A stretch of 18,804 bases of DNA from Streptosporangiaceae bacterium (GTDB taxonomy: Bacteria; Actinomycetota; Actinomycetes; Streptosporangiales; Streptosporangiaceae): NCBI GenBank assembly GCA_030045295.1, contig JASIGD010000321.1, positions 1 through 18,804 on the forward strand, read 5' to 3'. Under the pieces are notes generated by a model. It made no database searches, was not told the origin of the DNA, and saw only the letters and a list, made by a program, of their open reading frames with translations. This document shows, one piece after another, positions 1 to 7,446 of this stretch (position 1 is its first letter; each line of letters starts with the position of its first letter). Position numbers and translations under genes: made by a program.

Positions 1-555
1 GCCCAAGAAGAAGCCAGGATGCTCAATCACAACTACATCGGCACCGAGCACATCCTGCTCGGCCTCATCCACGAGGGCGAAGGTGTCGCGGCCAAGGCGC
101 TGGAGTCGCTGGGCATCAGCCTGGACGCGGTGCGGCAGCAGGTCGAGGAGATCATCGGCCAGGGCCAGCAGGCGCCGTCCGGGCACATCCCGTTCACGCC
201 GCGGGCCAAGAAGGTGCTCGAGCTGTCGCTGCGGGAGGCGCTGCAGCTCGGCCACAACTACATCGGCACCGAGCACATCCTGCTCGGCCTGATCCGCGAG
301 GGCGACGGGGTGGCCGCGCAGGTGCTGGTGAAGCTGGGCGCCGACCTGAACCGGGTCCGCCAGCAGGTGATCCAGCTGCTGCACGGATACCAGGGCCAGG
401 AGCCCGCTTCGGCCGGGGCCGCCCTGGCCGGCGCGGCGCTGGGCGGGGCGAGCGGCACCGACCTGGCGGACCGGCTCAGGTCCCTCGCCGCCCGGCTGGC
501 GGTGGTCGAGGCGCGGCTGAGGGAACTCCCGCTGGCTCCCGGTCCGGGCGACTGA
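1..555 (+). CDS. ClpC N-domain protein lacking ATPase domains (5' partial)
   Basis: The frame is open from base 1 and the first visible residues ([17 protein letters not shown]) are inside the Clp N repeat, so the true start lies upstream. Two Clp N repeats are visible ([12 protein letters not shown] occurs twice, near residues 12 and 90, with [11 protein letters not shown] between). They match the N-domain of full-length ClpC as I know it, up to the GYQG segment that ends it. A ClpC would then run into the first AAA+ module; here an Ala/Gly linker and a short helical C-terminus ([13 protein letters not shown]) follow and the protein stops. In ClpC this domain docks adaptors and substrates such as McsB/MecA-type partners or phospho-arginine. 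A stand-alone copy could act as adaptor, decoy or chaperone; that is inference. The next gene is a paralogue 13 bp downstream, probably in the same transcript. Confidence 0.9.
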   Translation, partial: AQEEARMLNHNYIGTEHILLGLIHEGEGVAAKALESLGISLDAVRQQVEEIIGQGQQAPSGHIPFTPRAKKVLELSLREALQLGHNYIGTEHILLGLIREGDGVAAQVLVKLGADLNRVRQQVIQLLHGYQGQEPASAGAALAGAALGGASGTDLADRLRSLAARLAVVEARLRELPLAPGPGD

Positions 556-568
556 ATCGGAGGCCGTG

Positions 569-1522
569 ATGTTCGAGCTGTTCAACAACCAGTCACGACG
601 AGTCGTCGTCCTCGCCCAGGAGGAGGCCCGTGCGTTCAACCACAACCACATCGGGACCGAGCACCTCCTGCTGGGCCTGCTGTGCGAGGGCGCGGGCACG
701 GCCGCCAAGGCGCTGGCCGCGGTGAACGTCACCCTGGATGCCGCGCGGCAAGAACTCGAGGCGATCGTCGGCCGGGGCAAGCAGCCGCGATCCGGGCACA
801 TCCCGTTCACGAAACGCGCCAAGAAGTCACTGGAACTGTCACTGCGGGAGAGTCGGCAGCTCAGCGACAACTACATCGGTACGGGCCACCTTCTGCTGGG
901 GCTCATCCACCAAGGCGACGGCGTGGCCGTTCAGATGCTGGACAAGCTGGGCGTGGACCTGAACGAGCTACGTGAACGGGTGACCCAGGAGCTGCACGAT
1001 CATCCGGAACGGACCGACGGCGTCCGCGAACCGGAGGATCCGGAGCAGCGCCAGACCGTGTTCCGGCAGCGAGAGGAGATCCAGGCCCTGCTGGACACGA
1101 TCGACGAGCGCCTGAGCGCGATCGAGCAGCACCTCGGGATCACCCGAGAAGGGCCGGACGAGCTGCGCAGCCTCGACGAGCGCATCGCCAAGGTCCGCCA
1201 GGACAAGCAAGCCGCCGTCGACGTCCAGGATTTCAAGCGGGCCGCGGTCCTGCGCGACGCGGAAAAGGAGCTGCTTTCGGAGCGGGCGCGCGTAGTACAG
1301 GAGGTTCACGCCGACTCAGGTGACGGCCACCAGAACGGAGCCGGGACCGACGAGACGGGCCCGGAGCCCGCTGAGGGCACCGTGCCCGGTGACGGCGCCC
1401 AGACGGGCGAAGGCGCCGCAGGACCCGATGAGATCGCCCTGCTGCGCGCTCGCCTGGCGCGCCTGGAGGCCCGGCTCCGCGAGCACCATATTGATCCAGA
1501 TGAACCGGCAGAGGCTGGTTAG
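569..1522 (+). CDS. Clp N-domain plus UVR-motif protein, no AAA+ domain
   Basis: A 317-residue protein. Residues 1-145 are two Clp N repeats (MFELFNNQSRRVVVLAQEEA opens exactly like a ClpC N-terminus; NYIGTGHLLLGL near 101). Residues about 200-240 form a UVR (UvrB/UvrC) motif of the kind found in the ClpC middle domain (KQAAVDVQDFKRAAVLRD). An acidic Gly/Glu-rich linker follows, then a C-terminal helix (ALLRARLARLEARLRE, 290-305) that resembles the end of the upstream gene. Walker motifs are absent. ATG 569 is chosen over the GTG at 566 because GGAGG at 559-563 sits 5 nt from the ATG but only 2 nt from the GTG. The protein thus keeps both partner-binding parts of ClpC, the N-domain and the M-like UVR segment, without the motor. 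A modulator of ClpCP is the natural guess, unproven. Confidence 0.92.
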   Translation: MFELFNNQSRRVVVLAQEEARAFNHNHIGTEHLLLGLLCEGAGTAAKALAAVNVTLDAARQELEAIVGRGKQPRSGHIPFTKRAKKSLELSLRESRQLSDNYIGTGHLLLGLIHQGDGVAVQMLDKLGVDLNELRERVTQELHDHPERTDGVREPEDPEQRQTVFRQREEIQALLDTIDERLSAIEQHLGITREGPDELRSLDERIAKVRQDKQAAVDVQDFKRAAVLRDAEKELLSERARVVQEVHADSGDGHQNGAGTDETGPEPAEGTVPGDGAQTGEGAAGPDEIALLRARLARLEARLREHHIDPDEPAEAG

Positions 1523-1599
1523 CCGGGCCTGAGGCCGCCGCCTGCTGACCCCTCGCCGCACCCCCGAAAATGTCATACCCCCCTCGTAATGTGGGCGGT

Positions 1600-2187
1600 A
1601 TGAACCCATCACGGAGACGCCGCGCCAACCCCTCGCAGCAGCGGTGCCGGTGCGTGGAATGTGACGCGCTGGCCGAGGGGATCGAGCTCGATCCCCAAGC
1701 CTGCATGCAGGCCGTCGCCGATGACATCCGTGCCGTCGGCTGGTCGGTATCGGCCGTGCTCGGCGACGAGATCGCGCCGCCCTGGGCGTACACCATCGGC
1801 CTGTGGCTGAGTCATCAGGGCCCGGAACTGACCTTGTTCGGTCTTCCTGTCGAGCACATGACGATCATCTTGAACTCGGTGGGAGACCGCATCGCCAGCC
1901 GCGCGCCGATCCAAGCCGGAGACCAGCTCGACGGGATCTGCCCGTGCTCGCTCGCCGTCCGCCCTGTCCACGCGAGCTGGCGGACGACCAGCCTGTTCGC
2001 CGTGTCGGACCGGTACTACGGCTACGTCAGGCCGGCTTGCCTCCAGGTGGTCTGGCCGGACCGGAGGGGCCGGTATCCTGGAGATCCGGGGTTCCAGGCG
2101 AAGTACGAGGGCAGGCAGCCGATGCTCTGGCTGCCGCGCGAGGATCACCCGCCGGGTGTATGGACCCGGATCGACCAGCTGTCCTGA
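1600..2187 (+). CDS. DUF4262 domain protein
   Basis: Recognised as DUF4262 from the string WAYTIGLWLSHQGPELTLFGL (about residues 57-77), a central GDRIASRAPIQAGDQLDG stretch and the terminal QVVWPDRRGRYPGDPGF signature. The family has no assigned biochemical role that I know of and is common in actinobacteria. A cysteine cluster CRCVEC lies close to the N-terminus (about residues 16-21). The frame extends to an ATG at 1570, but neither start has a Shine-Dalgarno. ATG 1600 is preferred because TAATGT (1587-1592) lies 7 nt before it, as expected for a -10 element feeding a leaderless mRNA. The start is therefore uncertain; the identity is fairly sure. It stands alone between the Clp-like pair and the MFS gene. 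Confidence 0.85.
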   Translation: MNPSRRRRANPSQQRCRCVECDALAEGIELDPQACMQAVADDIRAVGWSVSAVLGDEIAPPWAYTIGLWLSHQGPELTLFGLPVEHMTIILNSVGDRIASRAPIQAGDQLDGICPCSLAVRPVHASWRTTSLFAVSDRYYGYVRPACLQVVWPDRRGRYPGDPGFQAKYEGRQPMLWLPREDHPPGVWTRIDQLS

Positions 2188-2349
2188 CCAGCAGGTCCGC
2201 TCGCCGGCTAGGTGCCCGGCCCGGCATGACGAGCCGGAAACGATGCTAGCTGGGAAAACAACTTGCCCCTCAGCCGTGGCGCTGGTTACCGTCAGACGGC
2301 CAGGATGGCCGGCCGGACTGGCCGGCGCCCATCAGAAAGGATCGAGCCG

Positions 2350-3726
2350 ATGTCACGGGGTGGCCTCGCCCGCCGGTTCCCCGTGCTGGCGATCCGGGAT
2401 TTCCGGCTGCTGCTCGCCGACCGGCTGATCGCGCCGGCGTCGATCGGGTTCTCCATGGTTGGCGTCTCGTTCGCGGTGCTCAAGGCCACGAACTCGGCGA
2501 CTGACCTGTCCTACGTGCTCGCCGCCCAGATCGCGCCGTCGCTGGTCTTCGCGCTCATCGGCGGCGTCGCAGCCGACAGGTTCCCGCCGCAGCGGGTTAT
2601 CGTCGCCGCCAACCTGCTGATGGCGCTGGGCGAGGGAACCTTCGGCGTACTCGTGCTGACCGGACGGCCGCCGTTGTGGGCGATGCTCGGGCTGGAGGCG
2701 CTGACCGGGACCGGGATAGCGATCTTCTACCCCGCCTCCCAGGCGCTGCTCCCCCGCCTTGTCCCCCGCGGCATGCTGCAGGAAGCGAGCGCGATCAGCC
2801 GGCTGGCGATGAATACCGGTCAGATGTCCGGCGCGGCCGTCGCCGGCCTGCTGGTCGCGGCGGCAGGACCGGGTTGGGCGCTGGCGCTGTGCGGTATCGG
2901 CATGCTCGCCACGGTGCCGCTGCTGCTGTCCATCCGGGGAGCGCGGGAACCCGTACGGCCCGGCACGGGAGAAGCCGCCAAGAGCGAGGCCGCGGCGGCG
3001 CCGGGCATGCTCACCGAACTGCGCGAGGGCTGGTCGGAGTTCCGCTCGCACACCTGGCTGTGGGTGATCGTCGCCCAGTTCTGCATCGTGATGATGGCCT
3101 GGTACGGGGCTTTCTCGGTGCTCGGCCCGGTGGTGGCCAGGGAACATCTCGGCGGCGCCGCCGCCTGGGGCGCGATCACCGCGGCCGACTCGCTGGGCCT
3201 GATCGCGGGGGGCCTGGTGTCACTGCGGTTCACGCCTGGCCGACCCATGCTGTTCGTGGTGCTCACCGGGGCCGCGGTAGCCATCTCCCCGCTCTCGCTG
3301 GCGATGGTCCTGCCGCTGCCCGCTGTGTGCGCCGCGTCGTTCAGCCTCGGCGTATTCGTCGAGATGATGATGGTGCAATGGACGGTGGCACTGGCCCGGA
3401 AGATCCCGCCGGACAAGCTGGCCCGGGTGTCGTCTTACGACGCGCTCGGCTCGGTCATGGCCATGCCCGCCGGTGCCCTGATCGCCGGTCCGCTCGCCGC
3501 CGCGATCGGGGTCTCCTCCGCGCAGTACGCGGCCGCGGCCGCGATCATCGTCGCGTCCGCGCTGGCGCTTGTCCCCCGCGACATCCGGACCATGCGAAGC
3601 GATGCCGCGCCGCCCCCGGCTGCGGAGGACGTGGCGCCCGAACTGGAAGCCGCGGTCTTACCGCGGGCCTGCCCACGCGGATCGCCTCGTCCTGGCGCGC
3701 TCAGGACGGCCGGACCAGCCGCGTAG
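2350..3726 (+). CDS. MFS exporter (EntS-like, MFS_3 family)
   Basis: A 458-residue integral membrane protein with about 12 hydrophobic segments. The N-terminus FPVLAIRDFRLLLADRLIAP leads into TM1. The loop between TM2 and TM3 carries the MFS motif-A-like GGVAADRFPPQRV. GTGIAIFYPASQALLPRLVP is typical of the enterobactin-exporter-like MFS_3 group, so a small-molecule efflux role is likely; the substrate is unknown. ATG 2350 has AAAGGA at 2336-2341 with 8 nt spacing; the frame is open upstream to 2263 but that part looks non-coding. The last 50 residues are a Pro/Ala-rich cytoplasmic tail, and its final 69 bp overlap the 3' end of the convergent gene on the minus strand. Confidence 0.9.
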   Translation: MSRGGLARRFPVLAIRDFRLLLADRLIAPASIGFSMVGVSFAVLKATNSATDLSYVLAAQIAPSLVFALIGGVAADRFPPQRVIVAANLLMALGEGTFGVLVLTGRPPLWAMLGLEALTGTGIAIFYPASQALLPRLVPRGMLQEASAISRLAMNTGQMSGAAVAGLLVAAAGPGWALALCGIGMLATVPLLLSIRGAREPVRPGTGEAAKSEAAAAPGMLTELREGWSEFRSHTWLWVIVAQFCIVMMAWYGAFSVLGPVVAREHLGGAAAWGAITAADSLGLIAGGLVSLRFTPGRPMLFVVLTGAAVAISPLSLAMVLPLPAVCAASFSLGVFVEMMMVQWTVALARKIPPDKLARVSSYDALGSVMAMPAGALIAGPLAAAIGVSSAQYAAAAAIIVASALALVPRDIRTMRSDAAPPPAAEDVAPELEAAVLPRACPRGSPRPGALRTAGPAA

Positions 3727-4167
3727 AGGCTCAGGGCAGAACATGCCCACGGTCCAGCCTGCCCGCGGCTGCGTCTTGCCTGGCCGGGGCCGCGGCTTGC
3801 CCGGCTGCCGCGTGTCCAGTTCGGCCCATACGGCTTTGCCCGTTGCGGTCTCGCGCACGCCCCACTTGGCGGCCAGCGCATCGACGAGCACGAACCCGAA
3901 ACCGGACTCGTCAAAGCTGGCTGGGATGCGCGGCCGCGGCCAGCGCCGGTCGGCGTCCTGGACCTCGATCCGCAGCCAGGTGCCCGCGGCTTCCAGGTCC
4001 AGCGCGATCGCGTAGGTGCCTCCGGCGTGCCTGACGGCGTTGGTGACCAGCTCCGAGACGAGCAGGACGGCGTTCTCCTCCACGTGCGCCAGCCGCCAGC
4101 TGGCCAGCGCGTCGCGGGTAGCGTCGCGTGCCAGCCGCACCGCCCGGTCCGCGACCGGGAGCGTCAT
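3658..4167 (-). CDS. RsbW-like ATP-binding protein (HATPase_c_2)
   Basis: A 169-residue protein with the GHKL fold of anti-sigma-factor kinases. The N box is ENAVLLVSELVTNAVRHAGG (31-50, Asn43 for Mg-ATP). The next box is IEVQDADRRWP (67-77), followed by a degenerate G box FDESGFGFVLVDALA (85-99) in place of the usual GRGLxLV. Streptomycetes encode dozens of such stand-alone proteins, thought to phosphorylate or sequester anti-anti-sigma partners; no partner gene is adjacent here. ATG 4167 is chosen because GGGGAG precedes it with 7 nt spacing; an ATG at 4245 also has a GAGG 6 nt upstream and cannot be excluded. After the domain (about 118) there is a 50-residue basic tail. Residues about 147-169 are antisense to the MFS tail, so the C-terminus may be poorly conserved. 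Confidence 0.85.
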   Translation of the reverse strand: MTLPVADRAVRLARDATRDALASWRLAHVEENAVLLVSELVTNAVRHAGGTYAIALDLEAAGTWLRIEVQDADRRWPRPRIPASFDESGFGFVLVDALAAKWGVRETATGKAVWAELDTRQPGKPRPRPGKTQPRAGWTVGMFCPEPLRGWSGRPERARTRRSAWAGPR

Positions 4168-4415
4168 CTGCAGGCTCCCCTGGGTTCTGTCCGTCCTCCA
4201 GGGGCGCGAGTGAACCCGCGGGGGTTCGCCTTGGTCAGCCGTCATCGAATGCCTCAACCTCGTTGTCCGCCGGTCGTCCGGCACTGCTCACGGCGGACGC
4301 CATAGCAGGCGCTCAGGCCCTGCAGCCGCTGCCACGTCATGGACGGCGCCCATTGACGTGGCCCTCGGTGCGCGTTTCCCCGTGCTGTGTTGCTTTGAGG
4401 ATCGGCCCCGGACCT

Positions 4416-4475
4416 CAGCTGAAACTAAGGAAAACATCATCAAAAGCTGTCGAGTTTCCGATCATCAGCTGTAGA
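4416..4475. repeat. AT-rich intergenic island with CAGCTG and ATCATC repeats
   Basis: The 376 bp between the ATP-binding gene (4167) and the ABC permease (4544) contain no convincing ORF. Inside it, 4416-4495 is far richer in A+T than its surroundings. The palindrome CAGCTG occurs at 4416-4421 and 4466-4471. A direct repeat ATCATC(AA)AGCTGT(C/A)GA occurs at 4436-4453 and 4461-4475. It lies upstream of the minus-strand ATP-binding gene, so a regulatory role for that gene is possible. No clear -10/-35 pair was found. Confidence 0.45.
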
Positions 4476-4495
4476 TAAGGTAATTATCGCCTGAA

Positions 4496-4537
4496 GGCCA
4501 GCACGGCGGAGCCCCCGCAGGACCCGCCGTACTGGCC
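4496..4537 (-). terminator. Hairpin after the ABC exporter operon
   Basis: GGCCAGCACGGCGG (4496-4509) pairs with CCGCCGTACTGGCC (4524-4537), 13 of 14 pairs Watson-Crick plus one mismatch or wobble, with a 14-nt loop. It begins 6 nt beyond the permease stop codon on the minus strand. There is no immediate U tract, as is common for actinobacterial terminators. Confidence 0.65.
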
Positions 4538-4543
4538 GGCACC

Positions 4544-5398
4544 TCAGACGTTCTTCTGATACGAGCGGAAGGTAACGACCGACACAGCAACGCACGCCAC
4601 GGCCAGGACGAGCAGGCCGCCGCAGCGCACCGCGATCGCGCTCCAGTCGGGCTGGGCCGACAGCGCGGACCGCCCGATCTGCACCACCCAGTTGAGCGGG
4701 TTGCGCGAGGCGATGGCCTGCATCCAGCCCGGCATCAGGCTGGTCGGTATGAACGCCGAGGACAGGAACATCAGCGGCAGCATGAAGAACGTGTACACGC
4801 CGATGATGGCCTCACGTGAGCGCAGCAGCATGCCGACGGAGTTGGACAGCGCGCCGAACACCACGCCGACCAGGATCGACGCCGCCACCAGCACGGCCAC
4901 CCCGGCGACGCCGCCGCGGTAGCGCGCCCCGCCGGCCAGGCCGAGCGCCACGATGATCAGCGACTGCACGGTCGTGCTCACCGCCTGCTCGGCCACGGTG
5001 GCGTTCATGATCCCGATCCGGCTGGCCGGCGAGACCAGGAACCTGTTCAGCGTGCCCCGCTCGATCTCCTCGATCATCGTCATGCCCGCCCACATGTTGT
5101 TGGACATGGCGTTCATCGCGATCACGCCGGGCACCAGGTAGGCCAGGTACGTGCCGCCGAAGGCAAAGCCCGGAATGTCGATGACCCGGTGGAACAGCTG
5201 GCCGAACAGGAACAGCCAGACCACCGGCTGCACCACGCTGAACGCGAGCACCCACGGCTGCCGGACCAGGGCGTGCAGCTTGCGGCCCGTCAGGTACCAG
5301 GTGTGCAGCAGCGTGGTGCCGAACGGCACGGTGCTGGACCGCCCGGGATCGACCTGGGCCTCGCCTGACGGCGCGAGCCTGAGTTGCGCGGTAGCCAT
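4544..5398 (-). CDS. ABC-2 type exporter permease (DrrB-like)
   Basis: A 284-residue membrane protein of the ABC-2 permease family with about six hydrophobic segments. The first (WVLAFSVVQPVVWLFLFGQL) starts near residue 48. The cytoplasmic loop MIEEIERGTLNRFLVSP and the segment FFMLPLMFLSSAFIPTSLMP are hallmarks of the daunorubicin/DrrB-like and NodJ-like group. It should form the transmembrane half of an exporter with the ATPase encoded immediately upstream. The ATG overlaps the ATPase stop codon by one base (TAATG, 5396-5400), indicating translational coupling. GGAGG lies about 10 nt upstream, inside the ATPase gene. The exported compound cannot be told from sequence. Confidence 0.93.
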   Translation of the reverse strand: MATAQLRLAPSGEAQVDPGRSSTVPFGTTLLHTWYLTGRKLHALVRQPWVLAFSVVQPVVWLFLFGQLFHRVIDIPGFAFGGTYLAYLVPGVIAMNAMSNNMWAGMTMIEEIERGTLNRFLVSPASRIGIMNATVAEQAVSTTVQSLIIVALGLAGGARYRGGVAGVAVLVAASILVGVVFGALSNSVGMLLRSREAIIGVYTFFMLPLMFLSSAFIPTSLMPGWMQAIASRNPLNWVVQIGRSALSAQPDWSAIAVRCGGLLVLAVACVAVSVVTFRSYQKNV

Positions 5399-6447
5399 TA
5401 CCTGCTCGCCTCCACTACTTCGAGCTCGTCGTCTTCTCCGCCACGATGCGGCGTCCCTGACTCGCTGTACCGGCGACCGGTGTGCCGCAGGTACACGTCG
5501 TCCAGCGACGGCCTGGCCACGGCCACCGAGGCCGCGGACACCCCGGCCCGCTGCAGCGCCGCGAGCACGACCGGCACCGCGGCCGCGCCATCGTCGCTGC
5601 GGGCCGACACGTCGCGCCCGGCGATGACCACCTCCCGGACCTCCGGCACGCTGGCCAGCACGCCGCGGACCAGGCTCGCGTCTGCGTCGGCGGGCAGTTC
5701 CACCTGCACGACGTCGCCGCGCAGCTCGCCCTTGAGCCGGTCCGGCGTGCCGGATGCGACGACCCGACCACGGTCCACGATCGCGAGCTGACCCGCCAGC
5801 CGGTCCGCTTCCTCGAGGTAGTGCGTGGTCAGCAGCACGGTCATCCCACCCACCTCGCCTTCGCCCTTCTTTCCTGCCAGCCGCGCGATCTCCTGCCACA
5901 TGGCGGCCCTGGACTCCGGGTCCAGGCCGGTGGTCGGCTCGTCCAGGAACAGCACCGCGGGCCGGTGCACCAGGCCCAGCGCTACGTCCAGCCGACGCTG
6001 CATGCCGCCGGAGTAGGTCTTCACGAGCCGGCCCGCCGTCCCGGCCAGCCCGAAGTGATCGAGCAGCTCATCTGCGCGGGCGCGCGCCGAACGGCCGCGC
6101 AGCCCGTACAGGCGGCCCTGGAGGACCAGGTTCTCCCGGCCCGTGGCCATCGGGTCGGCGCCGGATCGTTGCGCGACGACGCCGATCACGCGCCGGACCT
6201 GGCCGGGCCGGGCGAGCACGTCGATGCCCTCGACGCGGGCCGAACCTTCGTCGGGCCTGGCCAGTGAGGTGAGGATCTTGACCGTGGTCGTCTTGCCCGC
6301 TCCGTTCGGGCCGAGCAGGCCGAAGATCATGCCCCGCGGGACGCTGATGTCGAGCCCGTCCAGCGCCCGGATGGCGTGCTTCTTGCCGTGGGTAGCGTAG
6401 GTCTTGACTAGCTGACATGCCTCGATGGCATCGTCGGTCGAACTCAC
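5398..6447 (-). CDS. ABC exporter ATPase subunit (DrrA-like)
   Basis: An ATPase of about 349 residues with all ABC signatures: Walker A GPNGAGKTTT (near 46-55), Q-loop VVAQRSGADPMATGREN, signature YSGGMQRRLD, Walker B AVLFLDEPTTGLDPE and switch His in LLTTHYLEEADRLA. The C-terminal 120 residues form the DrrA-type extension, with SLDDVYLRHTGRRY near the end. It energises export by the coupled permease. The frame can start at ATG 6453, but AGGAG (6454-6458) is directly against that codon, whereas GTG 6447 lies 6 nt away from it, so GTG is the better start. A perfect dyad (6467-6481) sits just upstream. The PadR gene in front is separated by a strong hairpin, so the exporter probably has its own promoter within 6459-6560. 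Confidence 0.94.
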   Translation of the reverse strand: MSSTDDAIEACQLVKTYATHGKKHAIRALDGLDISVPRGMIFGLLGPNGAGKTTTVKILTSLARPDEGSARVEGIDVLARPGQVRRVIGVVAQRSGADPMATGRENLVLQGRLYGLRGRSARARADELLDHFGLAGTAGRLVKTYSGGMQRRLDVALGLVHRPAVLFLDEPTTGLDPESRAAMWQEIARLAGKKGEGEVGGMTVLLTTHYLEEADRLAGQLAIVDRGRVVASGTPDRLKGELRGDVVQVELPADADASLVRGVLASVPEVREVVIAGRDVSARSDDGAAAVPVVLAALQRAGVSAASVAVARPSLDDVYLRHTGRRYSESGTPHRGGEDDELEVVEASR

Positions 6448-6466
6448 TTTCATCTCCTACGGTTAC

Positions 6467-6481
6467 GGATCGCGACGATCC
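6467..6481. promoter_or_regulatory. Dyad upstream of the ABC ATPase (candidate operator)
   Basis: Perfect inverted repeat GGATCG-CGA-CGATCC between the terminator of the regulator gene and the Shine-Dalgarno of the ATPase gene. Its position, 9 nt upstream of the SD, suits an operator or 5'-UTR hairpin. The sequence differs from the dyad in front of padR, so binding by that regulator is not implied. Confidence 0.4.
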
Positions 6482-6560
6482 GGCCCGCGAGGAGAAACCC
6501 GGCTACTCTTGACGCTGGGACCTCGGGTTCCGCACGCTCGCGGGATCGGCTTGAGGTTGG

Positions 6561-6599
6561 CGGCCCCGGTCCTGGTGTTGCCGCACCAGGCCGGGGCCG
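6561..6599 (-). terminator. Strong hairpin directly after the PadR gene
   Basis: CGGCCCCGG (6561-6569) and CCTGGTG (6571-6577) pair with CACCAGG (6584-6590) and CCGGGGCCG (6591-6599). That gives 16 pairs interrupted by one bulged T, with a 6-nt loop. It begins 5 nt past the padR stop codon, and so separates regulator transcription from the downstream exporter operon. Confidence 0.75.
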
Positions 6600-6604
6600 T
6601 TTGA

Positions 6605-7261
6605 TCAGGTGTCTGGTGTCGTGCCTCCTTGCTGGGCGATGAGCGCCATGACTTCGTCAGGAACCTCGCCCGTGGCGTGGAAGTGCCGCCAAGCATCCAG
6701 GCCGGCGAACGTGCCGTCACTGAACTCCTTCAGCAGCCCGCGCACCCACTCCTCCTCGGCCTGGCGCAGCGTCAGGTAATACTCCGATTCGATGAGGAAG
6801 AGCCGGGGGATCTGAGCGCGCAGCGTTTCCAGCTCAGCGAGGAACTGGCCGTTCGCCTTCTCCAGCGCGGCCAGCCGTTGCCGCAGCAGGTCGATCAGCT
6901 CGTCGGGCGGCAGGATGGCACAGTCGCCGAGGGCCGCCTCGAAGCTGGTGTACTCCCGCTCCGGCACGCTGAGCAGTTCCCGCATCCAGTCGCTCAGCTC
7001 ACGACGGCCCTCGTCGGTGATCTGGTAGGTGGTCCGCTCCGGCTGCCTGCCCTCCCGGGCCACCTCAACGGCCTCGATGAAGCCGTACTTCTCCAGGTTC
7101 TGCACGACCGTGTAGAACGATCCCCAGTTGATCTTGATGGAGTTATCCTTGCCGCGCTCCCGCAGCTTCGACGCCATCTCGTACGGGTACATCGGCCGCT
7201 CCGTCAGCAGCGTGAGCAGCGGCAACGCCAGCAGGTTACTGACCTTGCGTCGCCTCGCCAT
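6605..7261 (-). CDS. PadR-family transcriptional regulator
   Basis: A 218-residue regulator. The N-terminal winged helix (MYPYEMASKLRERG near 24-37; NWGSFYTVVQNLEKYGFIEA near 45-64; TYQITDEGRREL near 76-87) is typical PadR. The C-terminal half is the long coiled PadR/Vir-type dimerisation arm (LRQRLAALEKANGQFLAELE). PadR proteins usually repress a neighbouring efflux or detoxification operon and release DNA on binding a drug-like ligand; here a DrrAB-type exporter follows in the same orientation. The frame extends to 7360, but ATG 7261 has a GAGGTGG Shine-Dalgarno 5 nt upstream and the family starts with MARRRK-like sequence. The upstream dyad at 7311-7326 overlaps a possible -10 and suggests autoregulation. 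Confidence 0.92.
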   Translation of the reverse strand: MARRRKVSNLLALPLLTLLTERPMYPYEMASKLRERGKDNSIKINWGSFYTVVQNLEKYGFIEAVEVAREGRQPERTTYQITDEGRRELSDWMRELLSVPEREYTSFEAALGDCAILPPDELIDLLRQRLAALEKANGQFLAELETLRAQIPRLFLIESEYYLTLRQAEEEWVRGLLKEFSDGTFAGLDAWRHFHATGEVPDEVMALIAQQGGTTPDT

Positions 7262-7279
7262 GCCGACCACCTCGTCTCC

Positions 7280-7330
7280 GAGTCCTCGTAATAGAGTCCT
7301 CGCTTCCAAGTACTCGTAGACGAGTATAAG
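7280..7330 (-). promoter_or_regulatory. padR promoter/operator region with dyad and direct repeats
   Basis: The dyad TACTCG-TAGA-CGAGTA (7311-7326) overlaps a minus-strand TATACT (7323-7328) that resembles a -10 hexamer. Two copies of CGAGGACTC (minus strand; 7280-7288 and 7294-7302) follow, spaced 14 bp start to start. No good -35 is apparent. This arrangement is what an autoregulated PadR promoter would look like; binding is inference. Confidence 0.5.
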
Positions 7331-7418
7331 CACACGGGCGGCCGTTCCGCCAAGCCGCAATCAAAGATCTTTCCATCCGAACGGACGGTGGTCACCCGCG
7401 CCGGACGCTGCGCGCCTC

Positions 7419-7441
7419 GCCGCCTGGACGCCGCTGGCGGC
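7419..7441 (-). terminator. Weak hairpin after phosphofructokinase gene
   Basis: GCCGCC (7419-7424) pairs with GGCGGC (7436-7441) around an 11-nt loop, 5 nt beyond the stop codon of the minus-strand phosphofructokinase. It is short and lacks a U tract, so only tentative. Confidence 0.3.
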
Positions 7442-7446
7442 TCGCC

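Noticed and set aside
1..555. Start codon at position 19 for the first Clp-like gene
   Set aside because: The six codons upstream of it already match the ClpC N-domain (AQEEAR), so the ATG at 19 is internal.
2676..4034. 452-codon plus-strand frame overlapping the MFS gene
   Set aside because: Arg/Gly-rich low-complexity product in the +1 frame of the real MFS gene; a shadow frame.
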